Source of the DNA: Methylobacter sp.
Lineage (GTDB): Bacteria > Pseudomonadota > Gammaproteobacteria > Methylococcales > Methylomonadaceae
Length of the DNA stretch: 64,000 bases
NCBI RefSeq assembly: GCF_030680395.1
Contig: NZ_JAUXVR010000034.1
Coordinates: forward strand, 48,524-112,523
Reading direction: 5' to 3'
Both the position numbers and the translations under genes were made by a program. Below the pieces are notes generated by a model. That model was given only the letters and a program-made list of their open reading frames with translations. It was not told where the DNA came from and did not search any database. Positions 18,010-26,981 of this stretch are shown here, in pieces (the stretch's first letter is position 1; each line of letters starts with the position of its first letter).

Positions 18010-20436
18010 TCAATAGCTCAACCCTGCCCTAACTGCTATTTTAGACGCATTTCGAGCAGGAAAATAAGCCGCCAGCATAGCCAGAATCAGCACAAAGCCT
18101 AGCCAGAAGCCTACCGATAACAGTGAAAAAACAAAATCCAGGTGTATGCCCAGCATGGTGATTCCCAGTTGCTCGGCTAACGGTTCGGCGACCAGAAAGG
18201 CGAGCGGAATGCTGATCAGCCACGCCAATAAGCCATGAAACAAACCTTCGAGCATGAATAACTTGAAAATGGCAGACGAGCTTGCACCGATGGCGCGGAG
18301 CACGCCTATCTCGCGGGTGCGTTGCAATACGCCGATAGCCAAGGTTCCTGACAGGCCGATCGCGCCGACAGCGGCAATCATGACCGCCAACCCCAGCAAC
18401 ATGCCGGTAATGGGACGGAACTGATTTTCGGCAAACTGGCGTTGTTCCAGTTTGGCGAGCGTGGTGTAAAAATCGAGTTTGATGTGTTGCTGTTCGAATG
18501 CGGTTTTTAACGTGTCGACATAGGTTTTTTCTTCCGCCAAGGAGCTAATATTGGCGGACAGCAGCGCAAACGCATGTTTGTGTTCGTTCAGGTTACCCGG
18601 CTGAAGAGTGCTCAAGGGTGCGTAAACCGGTTCCACGGCATAGCCGGAACCGGCAAACCAGCGATATAAACCGATGACCTGCCATTCCCGAGCCGGTTGT
18701 TGCAACAGCCTGGCGTTAAGTCTATCGCCAACGTGTATGCCGTTGAGTTCGGCGGTCGCGGCGTTGATGACCAGCCGGTTTTGTTGGTCGTCAGCGGGTT
18801 CAAACCAGCGTCCGGCGACGATTAGCGGGCGGTACATCGAGGTGTCGGAAGGCAGCGCGATCATTTGCAGGCCCAAACTGCCGGATTGCCGTATTAATTT
18901 ATCGTGCAGAAAAAGTTCGGCAGGCAGGCGGTTCCAGAATTCTACGGCGGTGGTTGGCGGGATATTGCGCACAATATCTTTAACGATGTCGGCAGGTTGG
19001 TCTTGGGTAAAGCCGATACGTACCGCATAGCGGCTACGCGCCAGTTCGTTATTCAGGGTCAGATTAACCGATGCAATCAGGCTCATGATGACGATGAACA
19101 GCACACCGGCAATAATCAGCACGCTTTGCGTCCACAGCAAACGCGCCTTCCGGCGCAGCAAATTACCCAGCGCGACGGCGTAAATCGTCGGCAACAAAGC
19201 GGCTGCGGCGCGCTCAAGCCAACGGTCAACGCCGTGACTGACAAAATCCGCGCCTAAGCCGTAACTGGCAATGGCCTGTCGCACCGACATTGAGGCGCCT
19301 TTCCAGATAGGCCGTAATGACGCCAGCAACGGTGCGAGCAAGCCGCCTGCAATCATCAAATACAATGATCGCGATGAATAGACAAAGCTGTTTAGCTCGA
19401 TATTGAACACATCCAGAATCCAGCGACTGCTGTAAAAAGCGCCTGCCCAACTCAACGGCACGGCGATTAGCAACGCGATCAACGACAGGATAAACACTTC
19501 GGACAAATAAATATTGGCTATTGTCCGGCGGCGTGCGCCCAGCGCTTTCATAATGCCGATCTGGTCGGTTTGCTGGGTAATTAAGGCGGCAACGGTGTTT
19601 AAAATCAGCACCGAACTCAATGCCAGCGACGCCCATGCCATCACCGTCAACACCAGATGAATGCCGGAAAAAATCGCCCGTCCCCAATGCCGGCCGGGAT
19701 CTTGCAATAATGTGGCATTGACGGCTATGCCCGATACCGCCAGCTTGGCGCGAATTTCACCGGCGATAGAACGCGCTTTATCCCCACTGTACGGCGGTTT
19801 TATTTGCACTAGCAATTGCCTGAAAGTGTGCGCGGGGATACCGAAAGCCGTGGCCAGTTCCGGCGCGATAAAGAAATGCAATTGCCCGCCAAACGCAGGC
19901 GGTTTAACAAACGGATGCCGGATAATACCGTCGATAGCCAGTTTTTCGGTACCGTTCGCGGTGCTGAACTCGATAGTATCGCCGGTGTTAAGCCCCGCAA
20001 ATCGTGCCGACAAGCGTTCGACGGCAATGGTTTTATCGCGTGGAAAATTGCCGGACAATAAAGTCATCCGGTCGTATTGTTGATCTTGGTAATCGGCCCG
20101 GAACAATACCGTTCCGGTCTGCCATTGCGCCGATTGGGGCGTTTTAAATTGCACGGTGAACTGCGTCAATGTGTCGATATCGGCAACGCCGTCGAGGTTT
20201 TTGATGCTTTCAGCAACAGCAATGTCGGCGTCCTGTTTGAGTATCAAATTAATGTGCGAGGGTTGCGATTGCCGATGCGCATTGTCCATGCTGCCCAGTT
20301 GCAAGTCCATCATGCCCAGCAAGGTGCCGATCACAAACAAGCCTATCGCGATACTGGAGATTGCCAGTACGGTGCGGGATTTATGGGTCAGTAAATCGGC
20401 GCTGACTTTTTGCCAAAGATTGGAGTTGAAAAACAT
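18010..20436 (-). CDS. ABC transporter permease with two FtsX domains
   Basis: Inner-membrane permease of 808 residues, of the large MacB/LolC-like type with duplicated FtsX domains. The N-terminal helix (RTVLAISSIAIGLFVIGTLL) is followed by a periplasmic domain and a first three-helix FtsX unit containing the QTDQIGIMKALGARRRTIANIYLSE signature. The second half repeats this (QSVLIIAGVLFIVIM, a second periplasmic domain, then QRTREIGVLRAIGASSSAIFKLFMLEG) and ends in the last helix. These permeases couple ATP use to extraction or efflux of lipids, lipoproteins or peptides across the envelope. The ATPase gene ends 5 nt upstream, so the two form an operon. The substrate is unknown. Confidence 0.9.
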   Translation of the reverse strand: MFFNSNLWQKVSADLLTHKSRTVLAISSIAIGLFVIGTLLGMMDLQLGSMDNAHRQSQPSHINLILKQDADIAVAESIKNLDGVADIDTLTQFTVQFKTPQSAQWQTGTVLFRADYQDQQYDRMTLLSGNFPRDKTIAVERLSARFAGLNTGDTIEFSTANGTEKLAIDGIIRHPFVKPPAFGGQLHFFIAPELATAFGIPAHTFRQLLVQIKPPYSGDKARSIAGEIRAKLAVSGIAVNATLLQDPGRHWGRAIFSGIHLVLTVMAWASLALSSVLILNTVAALITQQTDQIGIMKALGARRRTIANIYLSEVFILSLIALLIAVPLSWAGAFYSSRWILDVFNIELNSFVYSSRSLYLMIAGGLLAPLLASLRPIWKGASMSVRQAIASYGLGADFVSHGVDRWLERAAAALLPTIYAVALGNLLRRKARLLWTQSVLIIAGVLFIVIMSLIASVNLTLNNELARSRYAVRIGFTQDQPADIVKDIVRNIPPTTAVEFWNRLPAELFLHDKLIRQSGSLGLQMIALPSDTSMYRPLIVAGRWFEPADDQQNRLVINAATAELNGIHVGDRLNARLLQQPAREWQVIGLYRWFAGSGYAVEPVYAPLSTLQPGNLNEHKHAFALLSANISSLAEEKTYVDTLKTAFEQQHIKLDFYTTLAKLEQRQFAENQFRPITGMLLGLAVMIAAVGAIGLSGTLAIGVLQRTREIGVLRAIGASSSAIFKLFMLEGLFHGLLAWLISIPLAFLVAEPLAEQLGITMLGIHLDFVFSLLSVGFWLGFVLILAMLAAYFPARNASKIAVRAGLSY

Positions 20437-20441
20437 AGTTT

Positions 20442-21140
20442 TTATTGCTGTTTGGGCAGGTACTGATCGTCATGAATGCGGCCGTCATGAATGGCGATGC
20501 GGCGCGTGGCGGATTGCGCGAGGTCTTCGTTGTGCGTCACTATCACCAGCGTTTTGCCTTGTTGCTGCAATTTAGAAAACAGCGCAAACACCGCATCGGC
20601 GGTGGCGGAGTCGAGATTGCCGGTCGGTTCGTCGGCGACAATCAAAGCCGGATCATTGGCCAAGGCACGGGCAATGGCTGCGCGTTGTTGCTGTCCGCCC
20701 GATACTTGCCCCGGCAATTGCTTGGCCTGTTCGTCCAAGCCGACCAGATTAAGCAAATAACGCGCGCGTTCCAGACGCTCCCGCTTGGGCAGTTTGCCGA
20801 CAAAATCCATAGGCAGCTGGATGTTTTGCAACAGGTTCAGCGAGGGCAATAATTGAAAAAACTGGAACACAATGCCGACATTGGCGCCGCGCCAAACGGA
20901 CAATTGCTCTTCCCGCAAGCGCTGCAAGGCGCTGCCGTTCACCATGACTTCGCCCCGGCAAGGACGATCTATGCCGGTCAACAGATTCAATAAAGTCGAT
21001 TTGCCGTTCCCGGAAGGTCCGACGATGGCGACAAATTCTCCGGCGCTGATGGTCAAGGAAATGTCATGTAAAACAGGCTGTTTTAATTGCCCAAGCGTAT
21101 AGGCTTTATGAACGTTGGTGAGTTGGATGATAGTGGGCAT
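20442..21140 (-). CDS. ABC transporter ATPase (LolD/MacB type)
   Basis: Cytoplasmic ATPase of 232 residues that pairs with the FtsX-type permease encoded 5 nt downstream. It has Walker A GPSGNGKS, the Q-loop [11 protein letters not shown], the signature [14 protein letters not shown], Walker [13 protein letters not shown] and the H-loop VTHNE. The PTGNLDS sequence after Walker B is typical of the LolD/MacB/FtsE subfamily. The ATG at 21140 ([17 protein letters not shown]) matches the family start; a TTG 33 nt further upstream is less likely. Its promoter region is shared with the divergent methyltransferase-like gene. Confidence 0.92.
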   Translation of the reverse strand: MPTIIQLTNVHKAYTLGQLKQPVLHDISLTISAGEFVAIVGPSGNGKSTLLNLLTGIDRPCRGEVMVNGSALQRLREEQLSVWRGANVGIVFQFFQLLPSLNLLQNIQLPMDFVGKLPKRERLERARYLLNLVGLDEQAKQLPGQVSGGQQQRAAIARALANDPALIVADEPTGNLDSATADAVFALFSKLQQQGKTLVIVTHNEDLAQSATRRIAIHDGRIHDDQYLPKQQ

Positions 21141-21225
21141 GACGACAGGCGTATTTATAATGGCGTTATCCAAAAAAGATGGTAGATTCTATCATGCGCT
21201 GATTTTAAAGGCCGATCACACCGGA

Positions 21226-21798
21226 ATGACTTCTATACAACACCTTTGGCTGCTGCTGGGTAGCAGTTGGGCGATGCTGGAAATGGCTATCGTTTATAAA
21301 ACCCGTTTGCCTTGCAACCGCTCAGATGAGCAAAAATACCGTTCGGAACAGTTGATTTGGGGCGTTGTCGTTGCCTCTTTATCGGTAGCGTTGGGCTTCA
21401 AACAACTGCATCTGGCAGTATTGCCGCTGGCTTATTTTCAGCGTCAGGGCATTGCGCTGATCTTGTTCACTATCGGGCTGGCGTTAAGGTTTTATGCCGT
21501 CCTGAGTCTGGGACGTTTTTTTAGCACCACCGCAATGACGCAATCTCAGCATGTTTTGATAGACCACGGCCCTTATCATTTCATCCGTCATCCGGCCTAT
21601 ACCGGGCTGTTAATCAGTTTTTTCGCGGCGGGACTGGCAATGGGCGATCTATTGGCGATACTGTCGCTGCTGTGCCCGGTTACTTATGTGTTAAACCAGC
21701 GGATTCGCGTTGAAGAACAGGGGCTCATAGACCATTTTGGGCAAGTCTATTGCGATTACTGCGAGCGTACCCGGAAACTCATTCCTTGGCTTTATTAA
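21226..21798 (+). CDS. Isoprenylcysteine methyltransferase-like membrane protein (ICMT/PEMT family)
   Basis: Membrane methyltransferase-like protein of about 190 residues with four or five hydrophobic helices. The C-terminal half has the family motif IDHGPYHFIRHPAYTG followed by a helix and EEQGLIDHFGQVYCDYCERT, which form the SAM and lipid sites in ICMT enzymes. Bacterial members methylate unknown lipids. It is 50 nt upstream of the carotenoid genes and collinear with them, so action on a carotenoid or fatty acid carboxyl is possible but is inference. The frame continues upstream to 21115, overlapping the divergent ABC gene. I chose the ATG just before the first helix; 21160 is an alternative. 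Confidence 0.75.
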   Translation: MTSIQHLWLLLGSSWAMLEMAIVYKTRLPCNRSDEQKYRSEQLIWGVVVASLSVALGFKQLHLAVLPLAYFQRQGIALILFTIGLALRFYAVLSLGRFFSTTAMTQSQHVLIDHGPYHFIRHPAYTGLLISFFAAGLAMGDLLAILSLLCPVTYVLNQRIRVEEQGLIDHFGQVYCDYCERTRKLIPWLY

Positions 21799-21848
21799 GA
21801 CTAAAGCATCTTACAAATCCACCTATCAATTTTTAAGAAATCCTATTC

Positions 21849-23354
21849 ATGTCAGAAAAAAAACATATTGTCATCATCGGTGCCGGGCCCGGCGGCCTGT
21901 GTGCAGGCATGCTATTGAGCCGACGCGGCTTTAACGTCACTATTTTCGATAAAAACACCGAAATCGGCGGCCGCAACCGTCCGATTCGTCTGGGCGAATT
22001 TGTCTTCGATACCGGCCCTACTTTTTTGTTGATGAAGCATGTACTCGATGAAATGTTCGCGTTATGCGGCAAAAACAGCGCTGACTATCTGGACTTTATC
22101 AAACTCGATCCGATGTATCGCTTGTTGTTTTCCGACCGTGCCGTCAATGTCTTTTCCGACCGCGATAAAATGCGCGAAGAATTGACGCAAGCCTTCTCTG
22201 AAGGCAGCGCAGGCTATGATTTTTATTTACAGCAGGAAGGCAAGCGCTTCGAAAAGCTTTATCCTTGCATTAAGCGCGATTACAGCAGCCTGAAAGCCTT
22301 TTTTTCGCTCGACTTGCTACGCGCTTTGCCCTCTCTTGCGCTTAATCACAGCGTCTTTTCCAATTTGGGCAAATACTTTAAAGCAGAGAAAATGCGTTTG
22401 GTATTTTCTTTCCAATCCAAATACTTGGGTATGTCGCCGTGGGATTGTCCTGCGCTATTTACCATGCTGTCTTATCTGGAACATGAATACGGCATTTACC
22501 ATGTCAAAGGCGGCTTGAATAAAATTGCCGCCGCGATGGCGAAAGTCATCATCGAACAAGGCGGAGTTATTCATACCGGCACAGCGGTTGAATCGCTGAT
22601 TATTAAAGACAAGGTGGTAAAAGGCGTGCGCTTGCATGACGGCAGCGAGATTGTCGCCGATGAAGTGATTGTCAATGCCGATTTTGCCTACGCGATGACT
22701 AATCTGGTCAAGCCGACTGAGTTAAAACAGTATTCCCCCGAGAAAATAAAAAAACTCGAATATTCCTGCTCGACGTTTATGCTGTATCTGGGTCTGGATA
22801 CCCGTTACGATCTGCCGCATCACTCCATCGCTTTTGCCGATGACTACACCACCAACATCAGCAATATTTTTCATAATAAAATCTTGAGCAAAGATTTCTC
22901 GTTTTATGTGCAAAACGCCTGTGTCAGTGATGAAACCCTGGCGCCTGCCGGAAAATCGGCCTTGTATGTGCTGGTGCCTATGCCCAATAACGACAGCAAT
23001 GTCGATTGGAATACTGTCTGTGCCGATATGCGCGAGCAAGTGCTGGATACGTTGGAAGCGCGCCTGAATTTAACCGGTATCCGCGAGCATATCGAATACG
23101 AAAAAATCATCACCCCGCAGCTGTGGGAAACTGACGAGCATGTGTTCAAAGGCGCGACGTTCAGTTTATCGCATAAATTCAGCCAGCTGTTGTACTGGCG
23201 GCCGCACAATCAGTTTCAGGAACTTGGCCACTGTTATCTGGTTGGCGGCGGCACTCATCCCGGCAGCGGCTTGCCGACGATTTATGAATCGGCGCATATT
23301 TCTGCGAAATTGATTTGCCGGAAGCATGGGGTCAGTTTTGGATTGGCTTCGTGA
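21849..23354 (+). CDS. crtN: 4,4'-diapophytoene desaturase-type carotenoid oxidoreductase
   Basis: FAD-dependent desaturase of 501 residues acting on C30 carotenoid precursors in the membrane. The N-terminus has the dinucleotide motif VIIGAGPGGLCAGMLLSRRG followed by the E/D-binding FDKN and GGRNRPIRLGEFVFDTGPTFLLM. The C-terminus has the carotenoid desaturase signature YLVGGGTHPGSGLPTIYESA. It opens a three-gene set with ald and a second CrtN-type gene, the order known for C30 pigment synthesis (4,4'-diapolycopene dialdehyde or acid) in Methylomonas. Its stop overlaps the GTG of ald, indicating coupling. The dehydrosqualene-forming enzyme is not in the window. Which of the two paralogs desaturates and which oxidises is inferred from order. 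Confidence 0.88.
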   Translation: MSEKKHIVIIGAGPGGLCAGMLLSRRGFNVTIFDKNTEIGGRNRPIRLGEFVFDTGPTFLLMKHVLDEMFALCGKNSADYLDFIKLDPMYRLLFSDRAVNVFSDRDKMREELTQAFSEGSAGYDFYLQQEGKRFEKLYPCIKRDYSSLKAFFSLDLLRALPSLALNHSVFSNLGKYFKAEKMRLVFSFQSKYLGMSPWDCPALFTMLSYLEHEYGIYHVKGGLNKIAAAMAKVIIEQGGVIHTGTAVESLIIKDKVVKGVRLHDGSEIVADEVIVNADFAYAMTNLVKPTELKQYSPEKIKKLEYSCSTFMLYLGLDTRYDLPHHSIAFADDYTTNISNIFHNKILSKDFSFYVQNACVSDETLAPAGKSALYVLVPMPNNDSNVDWNTVCADMREQVLDTLEARLNLTGIREHIEYEKIITPQLWETDEHVFKGATFSLSHKFSQLLYWRPHNQFQELGHCYLVGGGTHPGSGLPTIYESAHISAKLICRKHGVSFGLAS

Positions 23355-24946
23355 GTGACACAATAACCGCTATCTCGGCGCTCAATGAACAGGCATTAAA
23401 AACCTATCCGGTCAGCAGCGCCGCCGAAATCAACGAGGCAATGGCCTGCGCCAGACGCGCAGGTGCTGTCTGGTCGCGAACCGATGTCAAACAACGCGTT
23501 AAACAGTTGGCGCAATTAGAAAGCGTCATTCTGACTGAGTTGGACACCATCACCGACGTGATCATGGCTACAACGGGCAAGGTAAAAACCGAAGTCATAC
23601 TCGGTGAAATCTATCCCGTGCTTGCCTTGTTGCGCTATTACCAAAAAAACGCCGCGCAAATTCTCGCCCCTTGTCCTGTGCATACCGCCCCGCTGGCCTT
23701 TCCGCAAGCCAACGCCGAAATTGAACGCCGCGCTTATGGCGTGGCGGCAATTATTTCACCGTGGAATTTTCCTTTTCAACTGACTTTAAGCCCGATGTTG
23801 ACGGCTCTGTTCTGCGGCAATGCCTGTGTTTTCAAAATGTCCGAATTAAGCTTGCCGGTCGGAGAATTGATAATGCACTTATTGGCTAAACTGGATTTAC
23901 CGCTGGGATTGGTGCAACAAGTCATCGGTGCAGCAAAAACCGGCGAGCAGTTAATCAATTCCAGACCCGATTTGGTGTTTTTTACCGGCAGCGTTCCAGC
24001 AGGCAGAGCGGTGATGGCAAAGGCAGCGCAACATCCGATACCGGTGATTCTGGAACTGGGCGGCAAGGATGCGATGCTGGTATTTGCCGATGCCAATCTG
24101 GAACGGGCGGTGAAAGCAGCCATGTATGGCGCGTTCAGTAATAGCGGGCAAGTCTGCGTATCGGTCGAACGGTGTTATGTTGAAGCCGCTTGTTATGAGG
24201 AATTTGTCGGCATGCTAAAAGACGCGGCGACTGATGTCACCGTCAGTCACGGTGCCGTTGGCGATCTGGGAGGACTGACTACGTTAAAGCAATTCGCTGT
24301 CATCGAAGCCCACTATAACGATGCCATTGCCAAAGGCGCAAAAGCCTCATCGCCGTTGCGTTTGGAAGGCCGTTATCTGTATCCGGTGGTGTTATGGGAG
24401 GTTAGGCAAGACATGCGCATTATGCGTGAAGAAACTTTCGGCCCGTTGTTGCCGGTGATGGCGTTCGACTCGGAACAACACGCCGTAGACTTGGCTAACG
24501 ACAGCGATTACGGCCTGAACGCCAGTGTTTGGAGTACAGACATCGCCAAAGCCGAACGGGTCGCCAGACAATTACAAGTCGGCAGCTGGGCGGTGAATGA
24601 TGTCATCAAAAATATCGGTCATGCCGGTTTGCCGTTCGGCGGCGTTAAAAACAGCGGTTTCGGTCGCTACCACGGCGCCGAAGGCTTGCGTCAATTCACC
24701 TATACCGTCGCCGGATTGACCAGCCGCAGCCGTCTAAACGACGAACCCAACTGGTTTCCGTATTCGCACAGCCGCTACCTTGAAATGCGCGGATTTATTG
24801 ATTTGATGTTCGGCAGCGGCCGTTTGTACCAGCGTATTGCCAGGAATTGGCGGGCATTGCAGGCGTTTCGAGGCTATGCGTCGTTGAACTTGCGCCAACA
24901 CTGGCATAATTTACTGATTTTGATATTTAAAAAATCTATCGGCTGA
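23351..24946 (+). CDS. ald: Aldehyde dehydrogenase of C30 carotenoid synthesis
   Basis: NAD(P)-dependent aldehyde dehydrogenase of 531 residues, expected to oxidise the terminal aldehyde of a diapocarotenoid to the acid. Conserved parts: IISPWNFPFQLTLSPM, the catalytic Glu in VILELGGKDAM, the catalytic Cys in NSGQVCVSVERCY, and EETFGPLLPV. A C-terminal extension of about 60 residues after the normal end (from YSHSRYLEMRGFIDLMF), rich in basic and aromatic residues, could attach it to the membrane where the pigment lies. I chose the GTG at 23351, which forms a GTGA overlap with the previous stop; the frame itself opens at 23315. Confidence 0.88.
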   Translation: MSDTITAISALNEQALKTYPVSSAAEINEAMACARRAGAVWSRTDVKQRVKQLAQLESVILTELDTITDVIMATTGKVKTEVILGEIYPVLALLRYYQKNAAQILAPCPVHTAPLAFPQANAEIERRAYGVAAIISPWNFPFQLTLSPMLTALFCGNACVFKMSELSLPVGELIMHLLAKLDLPLGLVQQVIGAAKTGEQLINSRPDLVFFTGSVPAGRAVMAKAAQHPIPVILELGGKDAMLVFADANLERAVKAAMYGAFSNSGQVCVSVERCYVEAACYEEFVGMLKDAATDVTVSHGAVGDLGGLTTLKQFAVIEAHYNDAIAKGAKASSPLRLEGRYLYPVVLWEVRQDMRIMREETFGPLLPVMAFDSEQHAVDLANDSDYGLNASVWSTDIAKAERVARQLQVGSWAVNDVIKNIGHAGLPFGGVKNSGFGRYHGAEGLRQFTYTVAGLTSRSRLNDEPNWFPYSHSRYLEMRGFIDLMFGSGRLYQRIARNWRALQAFRGYASLNLRQHWHNLLILIFKKSIG

Positions 24947-24990
24947 GCTGGATAAACTCAGGCTTACGCTTTCTACAATGAGATGATTGA

Positions 24991-26490
24991 ATGAACAACA
25001 ACAATAAACCCCATGTCGTCGTAATCGGTGCCGGACTGGGCGGTTTGTCCGCCGCAATTTCCCTGGCAACCGAGGGCTTTAGCGTCGATTTGCTGGAGAA
25101 AAACGACAAAGTCGGCGGCAAGCTGAATGTCCTGAAAAAAGAAGGCTTTACCTTTGATTTGGGCCCTTCGATCCTGACCATGCCGCATATTTTCCGTCAG
25201 CTGTTTGAGCGCGCCGGTAAAAATATGGACGATTATGTCACGATAGAAAGCGTCGAACCGCATTGGCGCAATTTCTTTGAAGACGCCAGCACGCTGGATT
25301 TAAGTTCAGATCCGGCGCGTATGAAACAGCAGCTGGACAAACTTGGCCCGAATACCGCCAGGGAGTTCGAGCAGTTTTTGGCGTATTCGAAAAGGCTGTG
25401 TGAAGTGACCGAGGAAGGTTATTTTGCACAGGGTCTGGATTCATTCTGGGAATTGCTCCGGCATTACGGTCCGGCAAAAAGTTTGCAGGAATTTGATGTG
25501 TTTCGCTCTATGGATCAGGGCGTCAGGCGATTCATCAAAGACCCGAAGCTGGTCGATGTGCTTAATTATTTTATTAAATACGTGGGTTCTTCGCCTTACG
25601 ATGCGCCGGCGTTAATGAATTTACTGCCGTATATCCAGTTCGGTTATGGCCTGTGGTACATCAAAGGCGGCATGTACGGCATGGCGCAAGGCCTGCAAAA
25701 ATTGGCGCTTGAGTTGGGTGTGAATATCCGGGTGAATGCCGAAGTCGCCGAAATCCAGCACGATGCCGGACGCGCTTCCGCCGTACGCCTGACCGATGAT
25801 AGCGTTATTGCGGCGGATATAATCGTTTCTAATATGGAAGTGATACCGGCTTATCAAACTCTTTTGAAAGGTCAGGACAAGGAAATCCGGCGAATAGAAA
25901 AATTTGCGCCGAGTTGTTCGGGGTTGGTTTTGCATCTGGGTGTAGATCGCATTTATCCGCAACTGGCGCATCATAATTTCTTTTATTCCGATCATCCTCG
26001 CGAGCATTTCAAGGCCATATTCCACGAGCACCGCTTATCCGAAGATCCGACCATTTATCTGGTTGCACCGTGCAAATCCGACCCCAGCCAAGCCCCGGCA
26101 GGGTGTGAAATTATTAAAATTCTGCCGCATATTCCTCATCTTGATCCTGAACATCCGCTACAGCCGGATGATTACGCAGCGATGCGCGAGCGTGTGTTGC
26201 TTAAACTGGAACGCATGGGGTTGACGGACTTAAGAAAACATATCGTCTGTGAAGAAAGCTGGACGCCGGTTGATATACAGGGGCGATATTATTCCAATCA
26301 AGGTTCTATTTACGGCGTCGTTGCAGACCGGTTTAAAAACCTGGGCTTTAAAAATGCCCAGCGCAGCAAGGTGTTAAAAAACCTGTATTTTGTCGGCGGC
26401 AGCGTCAACCCGGGCGGCGGTATGCCGATGGTAACTTTGTCCGGGCAGTTGGTGCGGGATAAAATACTGGCTGATCTGGGCAAAAATTAG
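24991..26490 (+). CDS. crtN2: CrtN2-type carotenoid oxidase (4,4'-diapolycopene oxygenase)
   Basis: FAD-dependent carotenoid oxidoreductase of 499 residues, a paralog of the first gene of the cluster. It has VVIGAGLGGLSAAISLATEG and LLEKNDKVGGKLNVLKKEGFTFDLGPSIL at the N-terminus, and YFVGGSVNPGGGMPMVTLSGQ at the C-terminus. In Methylomonas the second CrtN homolog oxidises the terminal methyl group of 4,4'-diapolycopene to an aldehyde, the substrate for Ald. The 44-nt gap after ald holds no terminator, so co-transcription is likely. A hairpin with a short T run follows the stop. The function is by gene order and family; a desaturase role is the alternative. Confidence 0.85.
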   Translation: MNNNNKPHVVVIGAGLGGLSAAISLATEGFSVDLLEKNDKVGGKLNVLKKEGFTFDLGPSILTMPHIFRQLFERAGKNMDDYVTIESVEPHWRNFFEDASTLDLSSDPARMKQQLDKLGPNTAREFEQFLAYSKRLCEVTEEGYFAQGLDSFWELLRHYGPAKSLQEFDVFRSMDQGVRRFIKDPKLVDVLNYFIKYVGSSPYDAPALMNLLPYIQFGYGLWYIKGGMYGMAQGLQKLALELGVNIRVNAEVAEIQHDAGRASAVRLTDDSVIAADIIVSNMEVIPAYQTLLKGQDKEIRRIEKFAPSCSGLVLHLGVDRIYPQLAHHNFFYSDHPREHFKAIFHEHRLSEDPTIYLVAPCKSDPSQAPAGCEIIKILPHIPHLDPEHPLQPDDYAAMRERVLLKLERMGLTDLRKHIVCEESWTPVDIQGRYYSNQGSIYGVVADRFKNLGFKNAQRSKVLKNLYFVGGSVNPGGGMPMVTLSGQLVRDKILADLGKN

Positions 26491-26506
26491 CCGGATTTGA
26501 GCAACC

Positions 26507-26542
26507 GGGAGCTTAATTTTGCAAGAAAATAAGGCTCCTTTT
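26507..26542 (+). terminator. Likely terminator of the carotenoid operon
   Basis: GGGAGC (26507-26512) and GGCTCC (26533-26538) pair around an A/T-rich loop and are followed by TTTT, 17 nt after the crtN2 stop. From here to 26828 I see no gene, only the upstream region of the small protein at 26829. Confidence 0.5.
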
Positions 26543-26828
26543 ACCCATTGATTACAGTTCCCCTGAGCTTTTTTAAACTTTATCCCTCAATTATGAGTTG
26601 TCCAGGGATGACCAAAAACCCGAACCTGCAAAGACCTTATTTCCTTCAAGCGCCATCATAAATTAAGGATGCGCCGTTGGAACCAATGCTGGAAATTTAA
26701 AATCGATATCCGCATAGCTGGAAACTCAGGTTGCTTAACTGGATTGCAAAACGGATCACGCATTGTTTTACAGAGGTCAAGCCTTGGTAGATAATAAAGA
26801 CTCAATTAATACTGATGGGAGTTGAACG

Positions 26829-26981
26829 ATGCCCGGATTATTACGCAGCTTGCTCGGTTTTATCGTATTGGTGGCAACGATTGGTCTTGCAACCTGTCAA
26901 TCGATGGTGAAAGCCGATCCATCAAGCTCAGCCTATTCTGCTGAAACCTCTTTAGCCAGCCGCTTGCAGGCCGCAAAATGA
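26829..26981 (+). CDS. 50-residue membrane-anchored small protein upstream of xpaC
   Basis: Short gene too small for usual cut-offs. GGGAG lies 8 nt before the ATG. The product begins MPGLLRSLLGFIVLVATIGL, a signal or anchor helix, then ATCQSM, a cysteine in a lipobox-like but imperfect position, then a Ser/Ala-rich tail of about 25 residues. Its stop overlaps the next ATG (ATGA), so translation is coupled to the XpaC-family gene. It may be a small lipoprotein or membrane peptide working with XpaC/TelA; the function is unknown. Confidence 0.6.
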   Translation: MPGLLRSLLGFIVLVATIGLATCQSMVKADPSSSAYSAETSLASRLQAAK

